Below are positions 8,489 to 17,394 of a stretch of 64,000 nucleotides of DNA, one piece after another (position 1 is the first letter of the stretch; each line of letters opens with the position of its first letter). The position numbers and the translations under genes were made by a program. This stretch comes from Sinorhizobium numidicum (lineage in GTDB: Bacteria; Pseudomonadota; Alphaproteobacteria; Rhizobiales; Rhizobiaceae): contig NZ_CP120368.1 of the NCBI RefSeq assembly GCF_029892045.1, positions 804,001 through 868,000 on the forward strand, written 5' to 3'. Below the pieces are notes generated by a model, which made no database searches, was not told the origin of the DNA, and saw only the letters and a program-made list of their open reading frames with translations.

Positions 8489-9784
8489 TTGCAGACCAAC
8501 TTCTCCCCAACACAGCTTGCCGATCCGCATGTCGCCGAATCCGAAAAGATCCTGCGCAAGTGCGTCCACTGTGGTTTCTGCACGGCGACCTGCCCGACCT
8601 ATGTGGTTCTCGGCGACGAGCTCGATAGTCCGCGCGGGCGGATCTATCTCATCAAGGACATGCTCGAGAACGGGCGTGCGGCCGATACTGAAACCGTCAC
8701 GCATATCGACCGCTGTCTTTCCTGCCTTTCCTGCCTGACTACCTGTCCGTCGGGCGTCGATTACATGCACCTCGTCGATCATGCCCGCGTTCATATCGAG
8801 AAGACCTATAGGAGGCCGTTCAAGGATCGCTTCGCCCGTTCCGTCGTCGCTGCGGTCTTGCCCTATCCGTCACGATTTCGGCTGGCGCTGCGAGCCGCCG
8901 GCATCGCACGCCCAGCAGCGGGTTTATTGAAACGTGTTCCCTGGCTGAAGACCTTCGGCGTCATGCTCGACCTTGCACCAAGTGGGACGCCGCCAGCGTC
9001 CGCCGCGACTAAGCCGGCCGTTTACGCGCCCAAAGGCGACCGCCGGGGCCGCGTCGCGATCCTTACCGGCTGTGCGCAGCCGGTATTGCGGCCGCAAATC
9101 AATGAAGCGGCCATCCGGCTGCTTACCGGCCATGGGGTTGAGGTCGTCGTTTCCGCGGGCGAGGGCTGTTGCGGAGCGCTCGTACACCACATGGGACAGG
9201 AGGAGCAGGCGCTCAAGGCGGCTCGGCGCAATGTTGATATTTGGCTCAAGGCGGCCGAGGACGATGGTCTAGACGCGATCATTATCACCGCCTCCGGCTG
9301 CGGTACGACGATCAAGGACTACGGCCACATGCTGCGGCTGGATCCCGCATATGCTGAAAAAGCGGCGAAGGTTTCCGCGCTGGCGAAGGATATTACCGAA
9401 TATCTGGCCGCGCTCGACCTACCGCAGCGGCAGACGCGCGGGATGACGGTCGCCTACCATTCCGCGTGCTCGATGCAGCATGGCCAGAAGATCACCAGGG
9501 AGCCGAAGGAGCTTCTGAAACGGGCCGGCTTCACGGTTCGCGAGCCGGCAGAAGCTCACCTCTGTTGCGGATCGGCAGGTACCTACAACATCCTGCAGCC
9601 AGAGATCTCAGCGAAACTCAAGGCGCGCAAGGTCAGGAATATCGAAGCGACGAAGCCGGACGTCATCGCGAGCGGCAATATCGGCTGCATCACGCAGATG
9701 GCGAGCGGGACGAACATTCCGATCCTGCATACCGTCGAACTGCTCGACTGGGCCTATGGCGGCCCGAGACCTGCCGGGCTTTGA
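8489..9784 (+). CDS. glcF: Glycolate oxidase, iron-sulfur subunit GlcF
   Basis: Electron-transfer subunit of glycolate oxidase, 431 residues. Two 4Fe-4S motifs are present: CVHCGFCTATCP (Cys25-Cys35) and CLSCLSCLTTCP (Cys76-Cys86). Two CCG domains follow, with GCCGALVHHMG and LCCGSAGTYN, the hallmark of the GlcF/HdrD/LutA family. I chose the TTG at 8489 because the protein then begins MQTNFSPTQLADPHVAE as in other GlcF proteins, and a TGGAG lies seven bases upstream. The open frame begins at 8432, but those extra 19 residues have no family match. An inverted repeat right after the stop probably ends the operon. Confidence 0.94.
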   Translation: MQTNFSPTQLADPHVAESEKILRKCVHCGFCTATCPTYVVLGDELDSPRGRIYLIKDMLENGRAADTETVTHIDRCLSCLSCLTTCPSGVDYMHLVDHARVHIEKTYRRPFKDRFARSVVAAVLPYPSRFRLALRAAGIARPAAGLLKRVPWLKTFGVMLDLAPSGTPPASAATKPAVYAPKGDRRGRVAILTGCAQPVLRPQINEAAIRLLTGHGVEVVVSAGEGCCGALVHHMGQEEQALKAARRNVDIWLKAAEDDGLDAIIITASGCGTTIKDYGHMLRLDPAYAEKAAKVSALAKDITEYLAALDLPQRQTRGMTVAYHSACSMQHGQKITREPKELLKRAGFTVREPAEAHLCCGSAGTYNILQPEISAKLKARKVRNIEATKPDVIASGNIGCITQMASGTNIPILHTVELLDWAYGGPRPAGL

Positions 9785-9787
9785 CGG

Positions 9788-9822
9788 AAAAATGCCGGCA
9801 CTGACCGAGCGCCGGCATTTGT
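9788..9822. terminator. Bidirectional terminator hairpin between glcF and an L,D-transpeptidase gene
   Basis: AAATGCCGGC (9790-9799) pairs perfectly with GCCGGCATTT (9811-9820) around an 11-base loop. A-runs on the left and T-runs on the right give a U-tract in both directions, fitting shared termination of the convergent glcF and transpeptidase transcripts. Confidence 0.8.
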
Positions 9823-9843
9823 CGGGACCGCTGTCTTGGCTGC

Positions 9844-10539
9844 TCAGCCGCCGAAGATCGTGCGGAAAATATCGACGCCGCGGTCATCGTAGCTGACGTC
9901 GCCGTGCCTGCTGCCGGGACCGATCACGATCACTTTCGTGCCGATCTCGGCACGATCGTAAAGGTGTTCGACGTCTTCATTCATCATCCGGATGCAGCCT
10001 GACGACATGTTCTGGCCGATCGTCCAGGGCTGGTTCGTTCCATGGATGCGGAAGATCGTGTCGCGACCGCCCTTGTAGAGATACATCGCGCGGGCGCCGA
10101 GCGGATTGTCGATGCCGCCTTCCTGAGTGATCGGCAGGATTCGGCCCTTCGCCGCTTCTCGCTGGCGCATTTCCGCCGGCGGCGTCCAGCTCGGCCATTC
10201 GGCTTTGCGGCCGACCTTGACGACGCCGGACCAGCCGAAACCTTCGCGGCCGACCCCGATGCCGTAACGCGTCGCGCGGTTCGGCCCATCGATACGGTAG
10301 AGAAATTTGTTGTTGGTATCGACGATGATCGTGCCCGGCGCTTCATTCGTCCGGAACCGGACCTTGGTGCGCCAATACTTTTGTGGCGGCCGCTTCTTCT
10401 GGGCGACCAACAGAACGTCGGAGCGTTTATTGGCGGCCCCCTGTGCGTTCGCCGGCGTGAACGCCGATGCATTTGTCGCGCCAACTAGCGCCGCGGCCGC
10501 GACAACTAGCGCAACCACCTTCCTGGTATGAAGTTTCAT
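9844..10539 (-). CDS. L,D-transpeptidase (YkuD domain), exported
   Basis: Periplasmic L,D-transpeptidase (ErfK/YbiS/YnhG type) that would make 3-3 peptidoglycan cross-links or anchor proteins to peptidoglycan. It has 231 residues with a signal peptide in the first ~25 (basic start, then VVALVVAAAALVGA, cleavage after ASA). The YkuD domain contains the catalytic HGTNQPWTIG and SSGCIRM, supplying the His, Ser-Gly-Cys and Arg of the active site. The ATG at 10537-10539 is preceded by GAGAGGG; the frame further upstream lacks a signal sequence. A paralogue follows upstream on the same strand. Confidence 0.92.
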   Translation of the reverse strand: MKLHTRKVVALVVAAAALVGATNASAFTPANAQGAANKRSDVLLVAQKKRPPQKYWRTKVRFRTNEAPGTIIVDTNNKFLYRIDGPNRATRYGIGVGREGFGWSGVVKVGRKAEWPSWTPPAEMRQREAAKGRILPITQEGGIDNPLGARAMYLYKGGRDTIFRIHGTNQPWTIGQNMSSGCIRMMNEDVEHLYDRAEIGTKVIVIGPGSRHGDVSYDDRGVDIFRTIFGG

Positions 10540-10730
10540 TAACGATTCCCTCTCAACCCTTAATCGCAAGCAGGTTTCTGAAATTACCTGCAAGCTGGAG
10601 CGTGCGCTATATCCGATAGAGCATGGGCATCTGCGAATGTTGTTTCTATGGGAACAGCTGTTGCGTTTAGACCACTGTTCCGACGGCAAAACGCAAATGG
10701 TGCGCGCGTTGTTCTAGCGACGGCGCGCGT

Positions 10731-11480
10731 CTATATCACGATAACCTTGGTGCCGACATTTACCCGCTCGTAAAGATCGACGACATCCTCGTTGCGCATG
10801 CGGATGCAGCCGGAGGAAACCGCATAGCCGATCGTCCAGGGCGCATTGGTGCCGTGGATGCGGTACAGCGTGGAGCCGAGATACATTGCGCGGGCACCAA
10901 GCGGGTTCTCCGGGCCGCCCTCCATGCGAGCCGGAAGATAGTGGCCCTTCGTCGCCTCCCGCGCGATCATCTCCTGCGGCGGCGTCCAGTTCGGCCACTC
11001 GGCCTTACGGGTAATGCGGTGTTCGCCGGCCCATTCGAAGCCCGGCTTGCCGACGCCGACGCCGTAGCGCCGGGCCTGTCCGTTGCCGGTGACGAGATAG
11101 AGGAAGCGGTTGTTGGTGTCGATGACGATCGTGCCCGGTTTTTCCGCGCCCTCATAAGCCACCATCTGCGGAAGGAATTGCGGGTCGAACTTCGTTGCCA
11201 CAGGCTTTTGCGCACGCACGGCTGCAACGGATTGCACGGTGGCCGCGCCGGATCGCCGTTTAACCTGGCGCCGTTCGAACTGCTTTCGGGTGGCCGCCGG
11301 AATCTGCTGGCGGTAGACGACCGGGCGAACGCGCTGGCCGCCGAGTTGCATTACCCAAGGGGCGGTCAGGTCGGGGCTGACGATGACCGGCGGGCGGTTC
11401 TGGTATCGGTCCTGCGCGCTGGCGGTACCGGACAGGAAGCACAGGAAGGCTGCGGCAAGGAAAAGGGATTTCTTCATCAT
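10731..11480 (-). CDS. L,D-transpeptidase (YkuD domain), tandem paralogue
   Basis: A second exported L,D-transpeptidase, 249 residues, with a signal peptide (FLAAAFLCFLSGTASA). About 85 residues of basic, low-homology linker precede the YkuD domain. The active-site segment HGTNAPWTIG plus SSGCIRM matches the neighbour nearly exactly. Both share the GxGVGxxGFxWxG and KAEWPxWTPP signatures, pointing to gene duplication, while the N-terminal regions differ. The C-terminus stops right after the last core strand (TKVIVI), lacking the extra tail of the neighbour. The 191-base gap between the two suggests separate promoters. Confidence 0.92.
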   Translation of the reverse strand: MMKKSLFLAAAFLCFLSGTASAQDRYQNRPPVIVSPDLTAPWVMQLGGQRVRPVVYRQQIPAATRKQFERRQVKRRSGAATVQSVAAVRAQKPVATKFDPQFLPQMVAYEGAEKPGTIVIDTNNRFLYLVTGNGQARRYGVGVGKPGFEWAGEHRITRKAEWPNWTPPQEMIAREATKGHYLPARMEGGPENPLGARAMYLGSTLYRIHGTNAPWTIGYAVSSGCIRMRNEDVVDLYERVNVGTKVIVI

Positions 11481-11686
11481 CGGACGGACTCGCTACTGAT
11501 GCCGAAAATTTTGAGAGGGTTTGGCGATGGCACGATGGTGGCACTCGTCCGCCACCGAAAGGTAAACAGAGGTTCGTCAAAAGACCACGGCGCGAATAAA
11601 GCTTTGGGTAGGGTTATTTACCGCTTTATGAATGTAGTTTGCGAATGGTAAATGGAACAAAAGAGAAACGGCGGCGAGAAGGAACG

Positions 11687-12322
11687 ATGGCAGCAAAGGG
11701 CTTGATCACTGGGGAGGACGGGCTTGACCGTTGCGCCTGGCACGGCAACCTCGAAGACTACCGCCGCTATCACGATGAGGAATGGGGACGGCCGGTTACG
11801 GATGACCGCCGGTTGTTTGAAAAGATTTGCCTGGAAGGCTTTCAGTCGGGCCTGTCGTGGTTGACGATCCTGAGGAAGCGCCAAGCGTTTCGCGCGGCGT
11901 TCGCCGGCTTCGATTTCGACCGGGTCGCCGAGTTCGGCGAGGCCGACATAGAACGCTGCCTTGCCGATACCGGGATTGTTCGCCATCGCGGCAAGATAGT
12001 CTCGACCATCAACAATGCGCAGCGGGCAAGGGAATTGCGCTCGGAGTTCGGTTCGCTCGCCGCTTATTTCTGGTCACACGAACCGGGCCAAAGCGAACGT
12101 CCGAACGTGATCGACTATGAAGCCTTGATCGCCAATCCGACGACCCCGACATCGGTGCGGATTTCCAAGGATTTGAAGAAGCGCGGCTGGACCTTCGTCG
12201 GACCGACGACGATCTATGCCTTCATGCAGGCCATGGGCCTCGTCAACGACCATATCGAGGGCTGCTTCTGCCGTGCCGGCATCGAGGAAATGCGGCGCCA
12301 CTTGACAAGGCCGGCCGCGTGA
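11687..12322 (+). CDS. tag: DNA-3-methyladenine glycosylase I
   Basis: Base-excision repair enzyme that removes 3-methyladenine from alkylated DNA. The 211-residue protein matches the Tag family along its length: RCAWHGNLEDYRRYHDEEWG at the N-terminus (zinc Cys and His, catalytic Glu), GLSWLTILRKR, GIVRHRGKI, and the C-terminal zinc ligands in GLVNDHIEGCFC. The ATG at 11687 follows AGAAGGA by five bases; the frame continues to an ATG at 11639 without family support. It stands alone, divergent from the transpeptidase pair. Confidence 0.95.
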   Translation: MAAKGLITGEDGLDRCAWHGNLEDYRRYHDEEWGRPVTDDRRLFEKICLEGFQSGLSWLTILRKRQAFRAAFAGFDFDRVAEFGEADIERCLADTGIVRHRGKIVSTINNAQRARELRSEFGSLAAYFWSHEPGQSERPNVIDYEALIANPTTPTSVRISKDLKKRGWTFVGPTTIYAFMQAMGLVNDHIEGCFCRAGIEEMRRHLTRPAA

Positions 12323-12419
12323 GATGAAGCCGGACGAACACGCCGCGACAGGCGATGCAGCACGCGTACTACATAGGATGATCCAACAGAAATAAGAGAG
12401 CACGCACGCTCGAAAGCCA

Positions 12420-12848
12420 TCAAGCGCAGATTTTTTCTCTTTGCCGGGGAACGGCGAATATCCCGCGCAGGCAGCCCTGTTCCCGATGTTCGCTAAGCGT
12501 TGAGTTTCCGATGCAGTAAAGCCGGGAGGAACGTCCCCGTGAGCCGCGGATGATCGTCGAGAAGCAGAAAGACGAGGGCGTAGCGGACGCCTGCTCCAGG
12601 ATGTTCAAAATCGTCGGCCGGTCGCTCCTGTCATAAGCCCGAACGAGATCGACGATGCCGCAGGGATTTTGCCGCGCACCCAAGAGTGCAAGCGTGCGCA
12701 AACCGACGATAAAAGCGCCGCTGGCCAGGTCGCAACGCCATGGCTCGACCAGGTAACCCGCTTTCGTCAGGCTGCGTGTCCAGGATTTATGGGTCTCCAG
12801 ATGCAACGGCTTTATCGCGCCCCAACCGGGCGTTATGAACGTCAGCAT
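12420..12848 (-). CDS. Small stand-alone PAS-like domain protein
   Basis: A 142-residue protein that I cannot name. Its pattern fits a single PAS_3-type fold: EPWRCDLASGAF at the start, a helical stretch ending LLGARQNPCGIVDLV, then a YDRSDRPTILNILEQA segment in the place of the usual PDDR helix, two strands with RIRG-like spacing, and a closing CLRGIFAVPR that resembles the last PAS strand. No output domain is attached. A GGAGG stands ten bases before the ATG, supporting translation. It may be a sensor or partner for another protein, and cofactor binding cannot be judged. Confidence 0.6.
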   Translation of the reverse strand: MLTFITPGWGAIKPLHLETHKSWTRSLTKAGYLVEPWRCDLASGAFIVGLRTLALLGARQNPCGIVDLVRAYDRSDRPTILNILEQASATPSSFCFSTIIRGSRGRSSRLYCIGNSTLSEHREQGCLRGIFAVPRQREKICA

Positions 12849-13078
12849 GTTGCCAGAACCTCCGTTGAAACCCTCGCGTCGATCGACACTAACTTATAAG
12901 GGTATTTCGTAACTGATACAATCAACGATTTTGTTACTGAGACACAGATGGCGATGATCCGTCATCCGACGACTTTCGGGGGGCCCGCACGGGCATGCTT
13001 TGTCCGTCCTGCCCTTGCCGCCCTTGATGTGATCCGGTAGGGAAGGCACCGATCAAGCTTGAAGCCGGAATGCCTTTA

Positions 13079-14593
13079 ATGAACGAGAAACCAAAGAAAA
13101 CGCAGAAGCTCAAGGCGCGCCTGCCGCGCGGCTTCGCCGATCGTTCGGCCGCGGATATCCGCGCCGTCGACGAGATGATCGCGAAGATCCAGGAAGTCTA
13201 TGAGCGCTACGGCTTCGATCCGGTAGAGACGCCGCTGTTCGAATATACCGACGCGCTCGGCAAATTCCTTCCCGACAGCGATCGTCCGAACGAGGGCGTC
13301 TTCTCGTTGACGGATGACGACGACCAATGGATGAGCCTGCGTTACGACCTGACGGCACCGCTCGCGCGGCACGTGGCGGAAAACTTCAACGAAATACAGC
13401 TGCCCTACCGGACCTATCGCGCCGGCTATGTTTTCCGCAACGAAAAGCCGGGCCCGGGCCGCTTCCGGCAGTTCATGCAGTTCGATGCCGACACCGTCGG
13501 TGCGGCCGGCGTCCAGGCCGATGCCGAAATGTGCATGATGATGGCAGACACGATGGAGGCACTCGGCATCGCGCGCCGCGACTACGTGATCCGCGTCAAC
13601 AACCGCAAGGTTCTCGATGGCGCCCTGCAAGCGATCGGCCTCGGCGGCGCCGACCAGGCCGACACACGGCTGACGGTACTGCGCGCGATCGACAAGCTCG
13701 ACAAGTTCGGACCGGAAGGCGTGCGGCTGCTGCTCGGCGAGGGGCGTAAGGATGAGAGCGGCGACTTCACCAAGGGTGCCGGTCTGAACGATACTCAGAT
13801 CCGCAAGATCCTGTTCTTCATCGGCATCACCGACTATGCGAAGAGCGCCGCGGAGCTCGCCGATCTCGTTGCCGGAACCACCCGCGGCGTAGAGGGCGTC
13901 GAGGAGCTCAATACGATCCGCAGTCTTGTGCTGAGCGCCGGCTACGAGGCGGACCGCATCAAGATCGATCCCTCGGTCGTGCGCGGTCTCGAATATTATA
14001 CCGGCCCGGTCTTCGAGGCCGAGCTGCAATTTGCCGTTACGAACGAGAAAGGCGAAAAGGTCGTCTTCGGCTCGGTGGGTGGGGGCGGTCGCTATGACGG
14101 CCTGGTCTCGCGCTTCATGGGGCAGCCGGTGCCTGCAACGGGCTTCTCGATCGGCGTCTCGCGCCTGATGACGGCGCTCAAGAACCTCGGCAAGCTGGGC
14201 ACCAAAGAGGTGATCGCGCCGGTCGTCGTCTGCGTCATGGATCGCGACATCGAGAGCATGGGACGCTATCAGCGCTTCGTGCAGCAGTTGCGTCATGCCG
14301 GCATCCGCGCTGAAATGTATCAGGGCAACAAGAAGCACTTCGGCGACCAGCTGAAATATGCCGACCGGCGCGGTTCGCCAATCGCCATCATCCAAGGTGG
14401 CGACGAACGCGCTTCCGGTGTCGTTCAGATCAAGGACTTGATCGAGGGCAAGCGTCTCTCGGGTGAGATTCAGGATAACGTCGCCTGGCGTGAGGCGCGT
14501 GTCGCCCAGGTTTCCGTTCCGGAGAGCGAACTCGTGGAAAAGGTCCGCGGAATTCTGGCGGAGCAGGCCGAGGACCGGAAAAGGGCAGGCTGA
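13079..14593 (+). CDS. hisS: Histidyl-tRNA synthetase
   Basis: Class II aminoacyl-tRNA synthetase that charges tRNA-His, 504 residues from the ATG at 13079 (an ATG three codons earlier at 13070 is also possible). Motif 2 reads [20 protein letters not shown], followed by MQFDADTVG where most bacteria have HQLG. The histidine-binding loop is [12 protein letters not shown] and motif 3 lies in [10 protein letters not shown]. The length and divergent motif 2 match the alphaproteobacterial HisRS clade known to recognise tRNA-His lacking the G-1 base. It is followed after five bases by hisZ, so tRNA charging and histidine synthesis genes are co-transcribed. Confidence 0.95.
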   Translation: MNEKPKKTQKLKARLPRGFADRSAADIRAVDEMIAKIQEVYERYGFDPVETPLFEYTDALGKFLPDSDRPNEGVFSLTDDDDQWMSLRYDLTAPLARHVAENFNEIQLPYRTYRAGYVFRNEKPGPGRFRQFMQFDADTVGAAGVQADAEMCMMMADTMEALGIARRDYVIRVNNRKVLDGALQAIGLGGADQADTRLTVLRAIDKLDKFGPEGVRLLLGEGRKDESGDFTKGAGLNDTQIRKILFFIGITDYAKSAAELADLVAGTTRGVEGVEELNTIRSLVLSAGYEADRIKIDPSVVRGLEYYTGPVFEAELQFAVTNEKGEKVVFGSVGGGGRYDGLVSRFMGQPVPATGFSIGVSRLMTALKNLGKLGTKEVIAPVVVCVMDRDIESMGRYQRFVQQLRHAGIRAEMYQGNKKHFGDQLKYADRRGSPIAIIQGGDERASGVVQIKDLIEGKRLSGEIQDNVAWREARVAQVSVPESELVEKVRGILAEQAEDRKRAG

Positions 14594-14598
14594 GGGCA

Positions 14599-15741
14599 AT
14601 GCCTCTGATCAACCTTCCAGCCTTTGCCGGTGACCTCCTTGCCGATTTCGAGCGCCTGAAAACGCTGCGTGTCGACACGCCGGTGATCCAGCCGGCCGAG
14701 CCTTTCCTCGACATGGCCGGCGAAGACCTGCGCCGGCGCATCTTCATGACGGAAAGCGAGACCGGCGAGAGCCTCTGCTTGCGCCCGGAATTCACCATTC
14801 CCGTCTGCCTTAGGCACATCGAAACCGCAACCGGCACGCCGCAGCGCTATGCCTATCTCGGCGAGGTGTTTCGGCAGCGTCGCGAGGGCTCCAGCGAGTT
14901 CTACCAAGCTGGCATCGAGGATCTTGGCGACACGGACACGGCCTTTGCCGACGCACGGGCGGTCGGTGACGCGATGCAGGTCCTTGCCAATCGACTGCCG
15001 GGCAGGCGGCTCCAGGTGACGCTCGGCGACCAGGCGGTATTCGAGGCCGTGATTGCAGCCTGCGGCCTGCCGGCCGGCTGGCAGAAGCGGCTTATTCACG
15101 CCTTTGGCGATCAGCAGCAATTGCACAAGCTGCTGGCGGAACTTGCCGACCTCAAATCGCCCGGTGTCTTCGGCCCTGATGTCGAGCGGATTGCGATCCT
15201 CGGAATGCTCGAGGACGAGGAGCGGCTCGTCGCGCACATCGCTGAAACGATGGAGGCGACCGGGTATTCCACCAATGCTAGCCGCTCGCCCCGGGACATT
15301 GCCCGCCGTCTCAAGGAAAAGGTCGAACTTGCGACCACGCGGCTGGATAGAGCCTCGCTTGCGGTCATGCGCGAATTCCTGGCGCTCGACCTGGCGCTCG
15401 TCGATGCGCCGGCCGCGCTCCACCGCTTTGCCAGCAAGTCGCGGCTGAAGATCGACGACGCGCTGGCGCTCTTCGACGCGCGTGTCGCGGCGCTTGCCGA
15501 GGCGGGCGCCGATCCGCGTCTGATACGCTATCGCGCCGCCTTCGGCCGTCCGCTCGACTACTATACCGGCCTCGTCTTCGAGATCGAGGTCGAGGGAACG
15601 GCGGCCGTTCTTGCCGGCGGAGGTCGCTTCGATCGGCTGCTGACGCTTCTCGGCGCGCGCGAGCATATTCCGGCAGTTGGTTTTTCTCTCTGGCTCGACC
15701 GGATCGAACAGGCCATCGCTGCCGGGAGGAGCGCAAAATGA
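14599..15741 (+). CDS. hisZ: ATP phosphoribosyltransferase regulatory subunit HisZ
   Basis: Catalytically inactive relative of histidyl-tRNA synthetase that assembles with short-form HisG to make an active, feedback-regulated ATP phosphoribosyltransferase, the first step of histidine synthesis. The 380-residue protein keeps the class II core ([63 protein letters not shown]) but has no anticodon-binding domain. The ATG at 14599 lies five bases after the hisS stop, and the gene ends with a four-base overlap (ATGA) onto hisG. Confidence 0.95.
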   Translation: MPLINLPAFAGDLLADFERLKTLRVDTPVIQPAEPFLDMAGEDLRRRIFMTESETGESLCLRPEFTIPVCLRHIETATGTPQRYAYLGEVFRQRREGSSEFYQAGIEDLGDTDTAFADARAVGDAMQVLANRLPGRRLQVTLGDQAVFEAVIAACGLPAGWQKRLIHAFGDQQQLHKLLAELADLKSPGVFGPDVERIAILGMLEDEERLVAHIAETMEATGYSTNASRSPRDIARRLKEKVELATTRLDRASLAVMREFLALDLALVDAPAALHRFASKSRLKIDDALALFDARVAALAEAGADPRLIRYRAAFGRPLDYYTGLVFEIEVEGTAAVLAGGGRFDRLLTLLGAREHIPAVGFSLWLDRIEQAIAAGRSAK

Positions 15742-16433
15742 CCATCACGATTGCGCTTCCTTCCAAGGGCCGGATGAAGGATGCCGCTTCGGCAATCTTT
15801 GAACGCGCGGGCATGAAGATCGCTGCGGTCGGCAATGATCGTTCCTATCGCGGTCGGGTCGAGGGCTGGGACGATGTCGAGATCGCCTTCCTATCGGCCT
15901 CCGAAATCTCTCGAGAAATCGGCAGCGGCGCCGTTGATTTTGGCGTCACCGGCGAGGATCTCGTGCGCGAGGGCCTGGCGGGCGCCGAAGCGCGCGTCGA
16001 ATTCGCAGCCCGATTGGGCTTCGGCCATGCGGACGTCGTCGTGGCGGTGCCGGAGATCTGGTATGACGTCGATACCATGGCCGATCTCGGCGACGTCGCC
16101 GCAGACTTCCGCGCGCGCCACGGCCGCCGGCTCGCCATCGCCACCAAGTACTGGCGGCTGACGCAGCAGTTCTTCTCCGGAAGCCACGGCATCCAGCTCT
16201 ACCGCATCGTCGAAAGTCTGGGAGCAACGGAAGGTGCGCCGGCCTCTGGTTCGGCGGACATCATCGTCGACATCACCTCCACCGGCTCCACGCTGAAGGC
16301 GAACCATTTGAAGATCCTTTCGGATGGCGTGATCCTGCACTCGGAGGCTTGCCTCGTCAGAGCTCGCAAGCCGGCCCATGAGGGAAATGCGACCATTGAC
16401 CGGATCATTGCAGCCGTCTGCGCTGTGCTCTGA
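15738..16433 (+). CDS. hisG: ATP phosphoribosyltransferase catalytic subunit, short form
   Basis: Catalyses condensation of ATP with PRPP to start histidine synthesis. At 231 residues it is the short HisG lacking the C-terminal ACT-like regulatory domain, which is why HisZ is needed. It begins [13 protein letters not shown] and contains the phosphate-binding signature [15 protein letters not shown]. The start overlaps the hisZ stop, indicating coupled translation and a fixed subunit ratio. Confidence 0.96.
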   Translation: MTITIALPSKGRMKDAASAIFERAGMKIAAVGNDRSYRGRVEGWDDVEIAFLSASEISREIGSGAVDFGVTGEDLVREGLAGAEARVEFAARLGFGHADVVVAVPEIWYDVDTMADLGDVAADFRARHGRRLAIATKYWRLTQQFFSGSHGIQLYRIVESLGATEGAPASGSADIIVDITSTGSTLKANHLKILSDGVILHSEACLVRARKPAHEGNATIDRIIAAVCAVL

Positions 16434-16603
16434 TAATTGCGCGCTTTGGCGAGGGATAGAGGAGCGGCGTCTGTAGCCCTACGCGTCCTCGTGGCGCTCG
16501 GCGGGCGGAAATTTTGCCTTGGGTCCTGACAAATGCAATCGAGGTGACCTATGTAGGGGCGGCAGACACAACCTCCGACATTCCCACCTTCGAGGCATCC
16601 TCT

Positions 16604-17311
16604 ATGGCTGATCTTTCCTCTTTTTCGATCACGACTCGCTGGCCCGCAAAAAATCCCGACATCATCCAGCTTTATTCGCTGCCGACGCCGAACGGCGTGA
16701 AAATCTCGATCGCTCTCGAAGAACTCGGGCTGCCCTATGAGGCACACCGCATTTCCTTCGACAGCAACGAGCAGAAGTCTCCCGAATTCGTGTCCCTCAA
16801 TCCGAACGGCCGCATTCCGGCGATAATCGACCCGAACGGACCGGACGGCAAGCCGATCGGCCTCTTCGAATCCGGCGCCATCCTGTTTTATCTCGCTGAA
16901 AAGACAGGGAAACTCATTCCGGCCGACGCAGCCGGCCGCTACGAGACGCTATGCTGGGTGATGTTCCAGATGGGCGGTATCGGGCCGATGTTCGGCCAAT
17001 TCGGCCATTTCTTCAAATTCGCGGCCGAAAAGGTCGCCAATAATCCCTATCCGGTGCAGCGCTATCGCGACGAGGCGAAGCGCCTGCTCGGCGTTCTCGA
17101 AGCGCGGCTCGAAGGTCGGCAGTGGCTGATGGGCGACGAATATACCATTGCCGATATCGCCACCTATCCCTGGGTGGAGGGCGCACGCAAATTCTACGGC
17201 GGCGCTGAAGTGCTCGACTACAAGAGCTTCCCGAATGTCATGGCCTGGGTCGATCGCGGCCTGGCACGCCCGGCGGCACAGAAGGGCATGGAAATTCCAC
17301 GAAAGGAATGA
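16604..17311 (+). CDS. Glutathione S-transferase family protein (YghU/Nu type)
   Basis: Cytosolic glutathione transferase-like protein of 235 residues. The thioredoxin-fold N-terminal domain (IQLYSLPTPNGVKISIALEE, then NPNGRIPAIIDP and the glutathione-binding ESGAILFYLAEKTG) is followed by the all-helical C-terminal domain (MGDEYTIADIATYPW). TPNGxKxxIxLEE is the signature of the YghU/YfcG disulfide-bond reductase group, so a glutathione-linked disulfide reductase role is more likely than xenobiotic conjugation. I chose the ATG at 16604, with GAGG nine bases upstream. A strong inverted repeat follows the gene. Confidence 0.92.
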   Translation: MADLSSFSITTRWPAKNPDIIQLYSLPTPNGVKISIALEELGLPYEAHRISFDSNEQKSPEFVSLNPNGRIPAIIDPNGPDGKPIGLFESGAILFYLAEKTGKLIPADAAGRYETLCWVMFQMGGIGPMFGQFGHFFKFAAEKVANNPYPVQRYRDEAKRLLGVLEARLEGRQWLMGDEYTIADIATYPWVEGARKFYGGAEVLDYKSFPNVMAWVDRGLARPAAQKGMEIPRKE

Positions 17312-17331
17312 TCCTCAAGCGATGCGCCATT

Positions 17332-17362
17332 CCCGGCCCGAGTTGACGAGACTCGGGCCGGG
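17332..17362 (+). terminator. Perfect 12-base inverted repeat after the GST gene
   Basis: CCCGGCCCGAGT (17332-17343) and ACTCGGGCCGGG (17351-17362) pair perfectly around a seven-base loop. No T-run follows, so it is either a weak terminator or an RNA-stabilising hairpin. It separates the GST gene from the flavoprotein gene that starts 32 bases later. Confidence 0.6.
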
Positions 17363-17394
17363 AGGCTACGGGTTAGCAAAGACAGTGAAGACGG

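Noticed and set aside
13076..14599. Full-length antisense ORF over hisS
   Set aside because: Long antisense frames are common in high-GC genes; no domain pattern or ribosome binding site, and hisS is certain.
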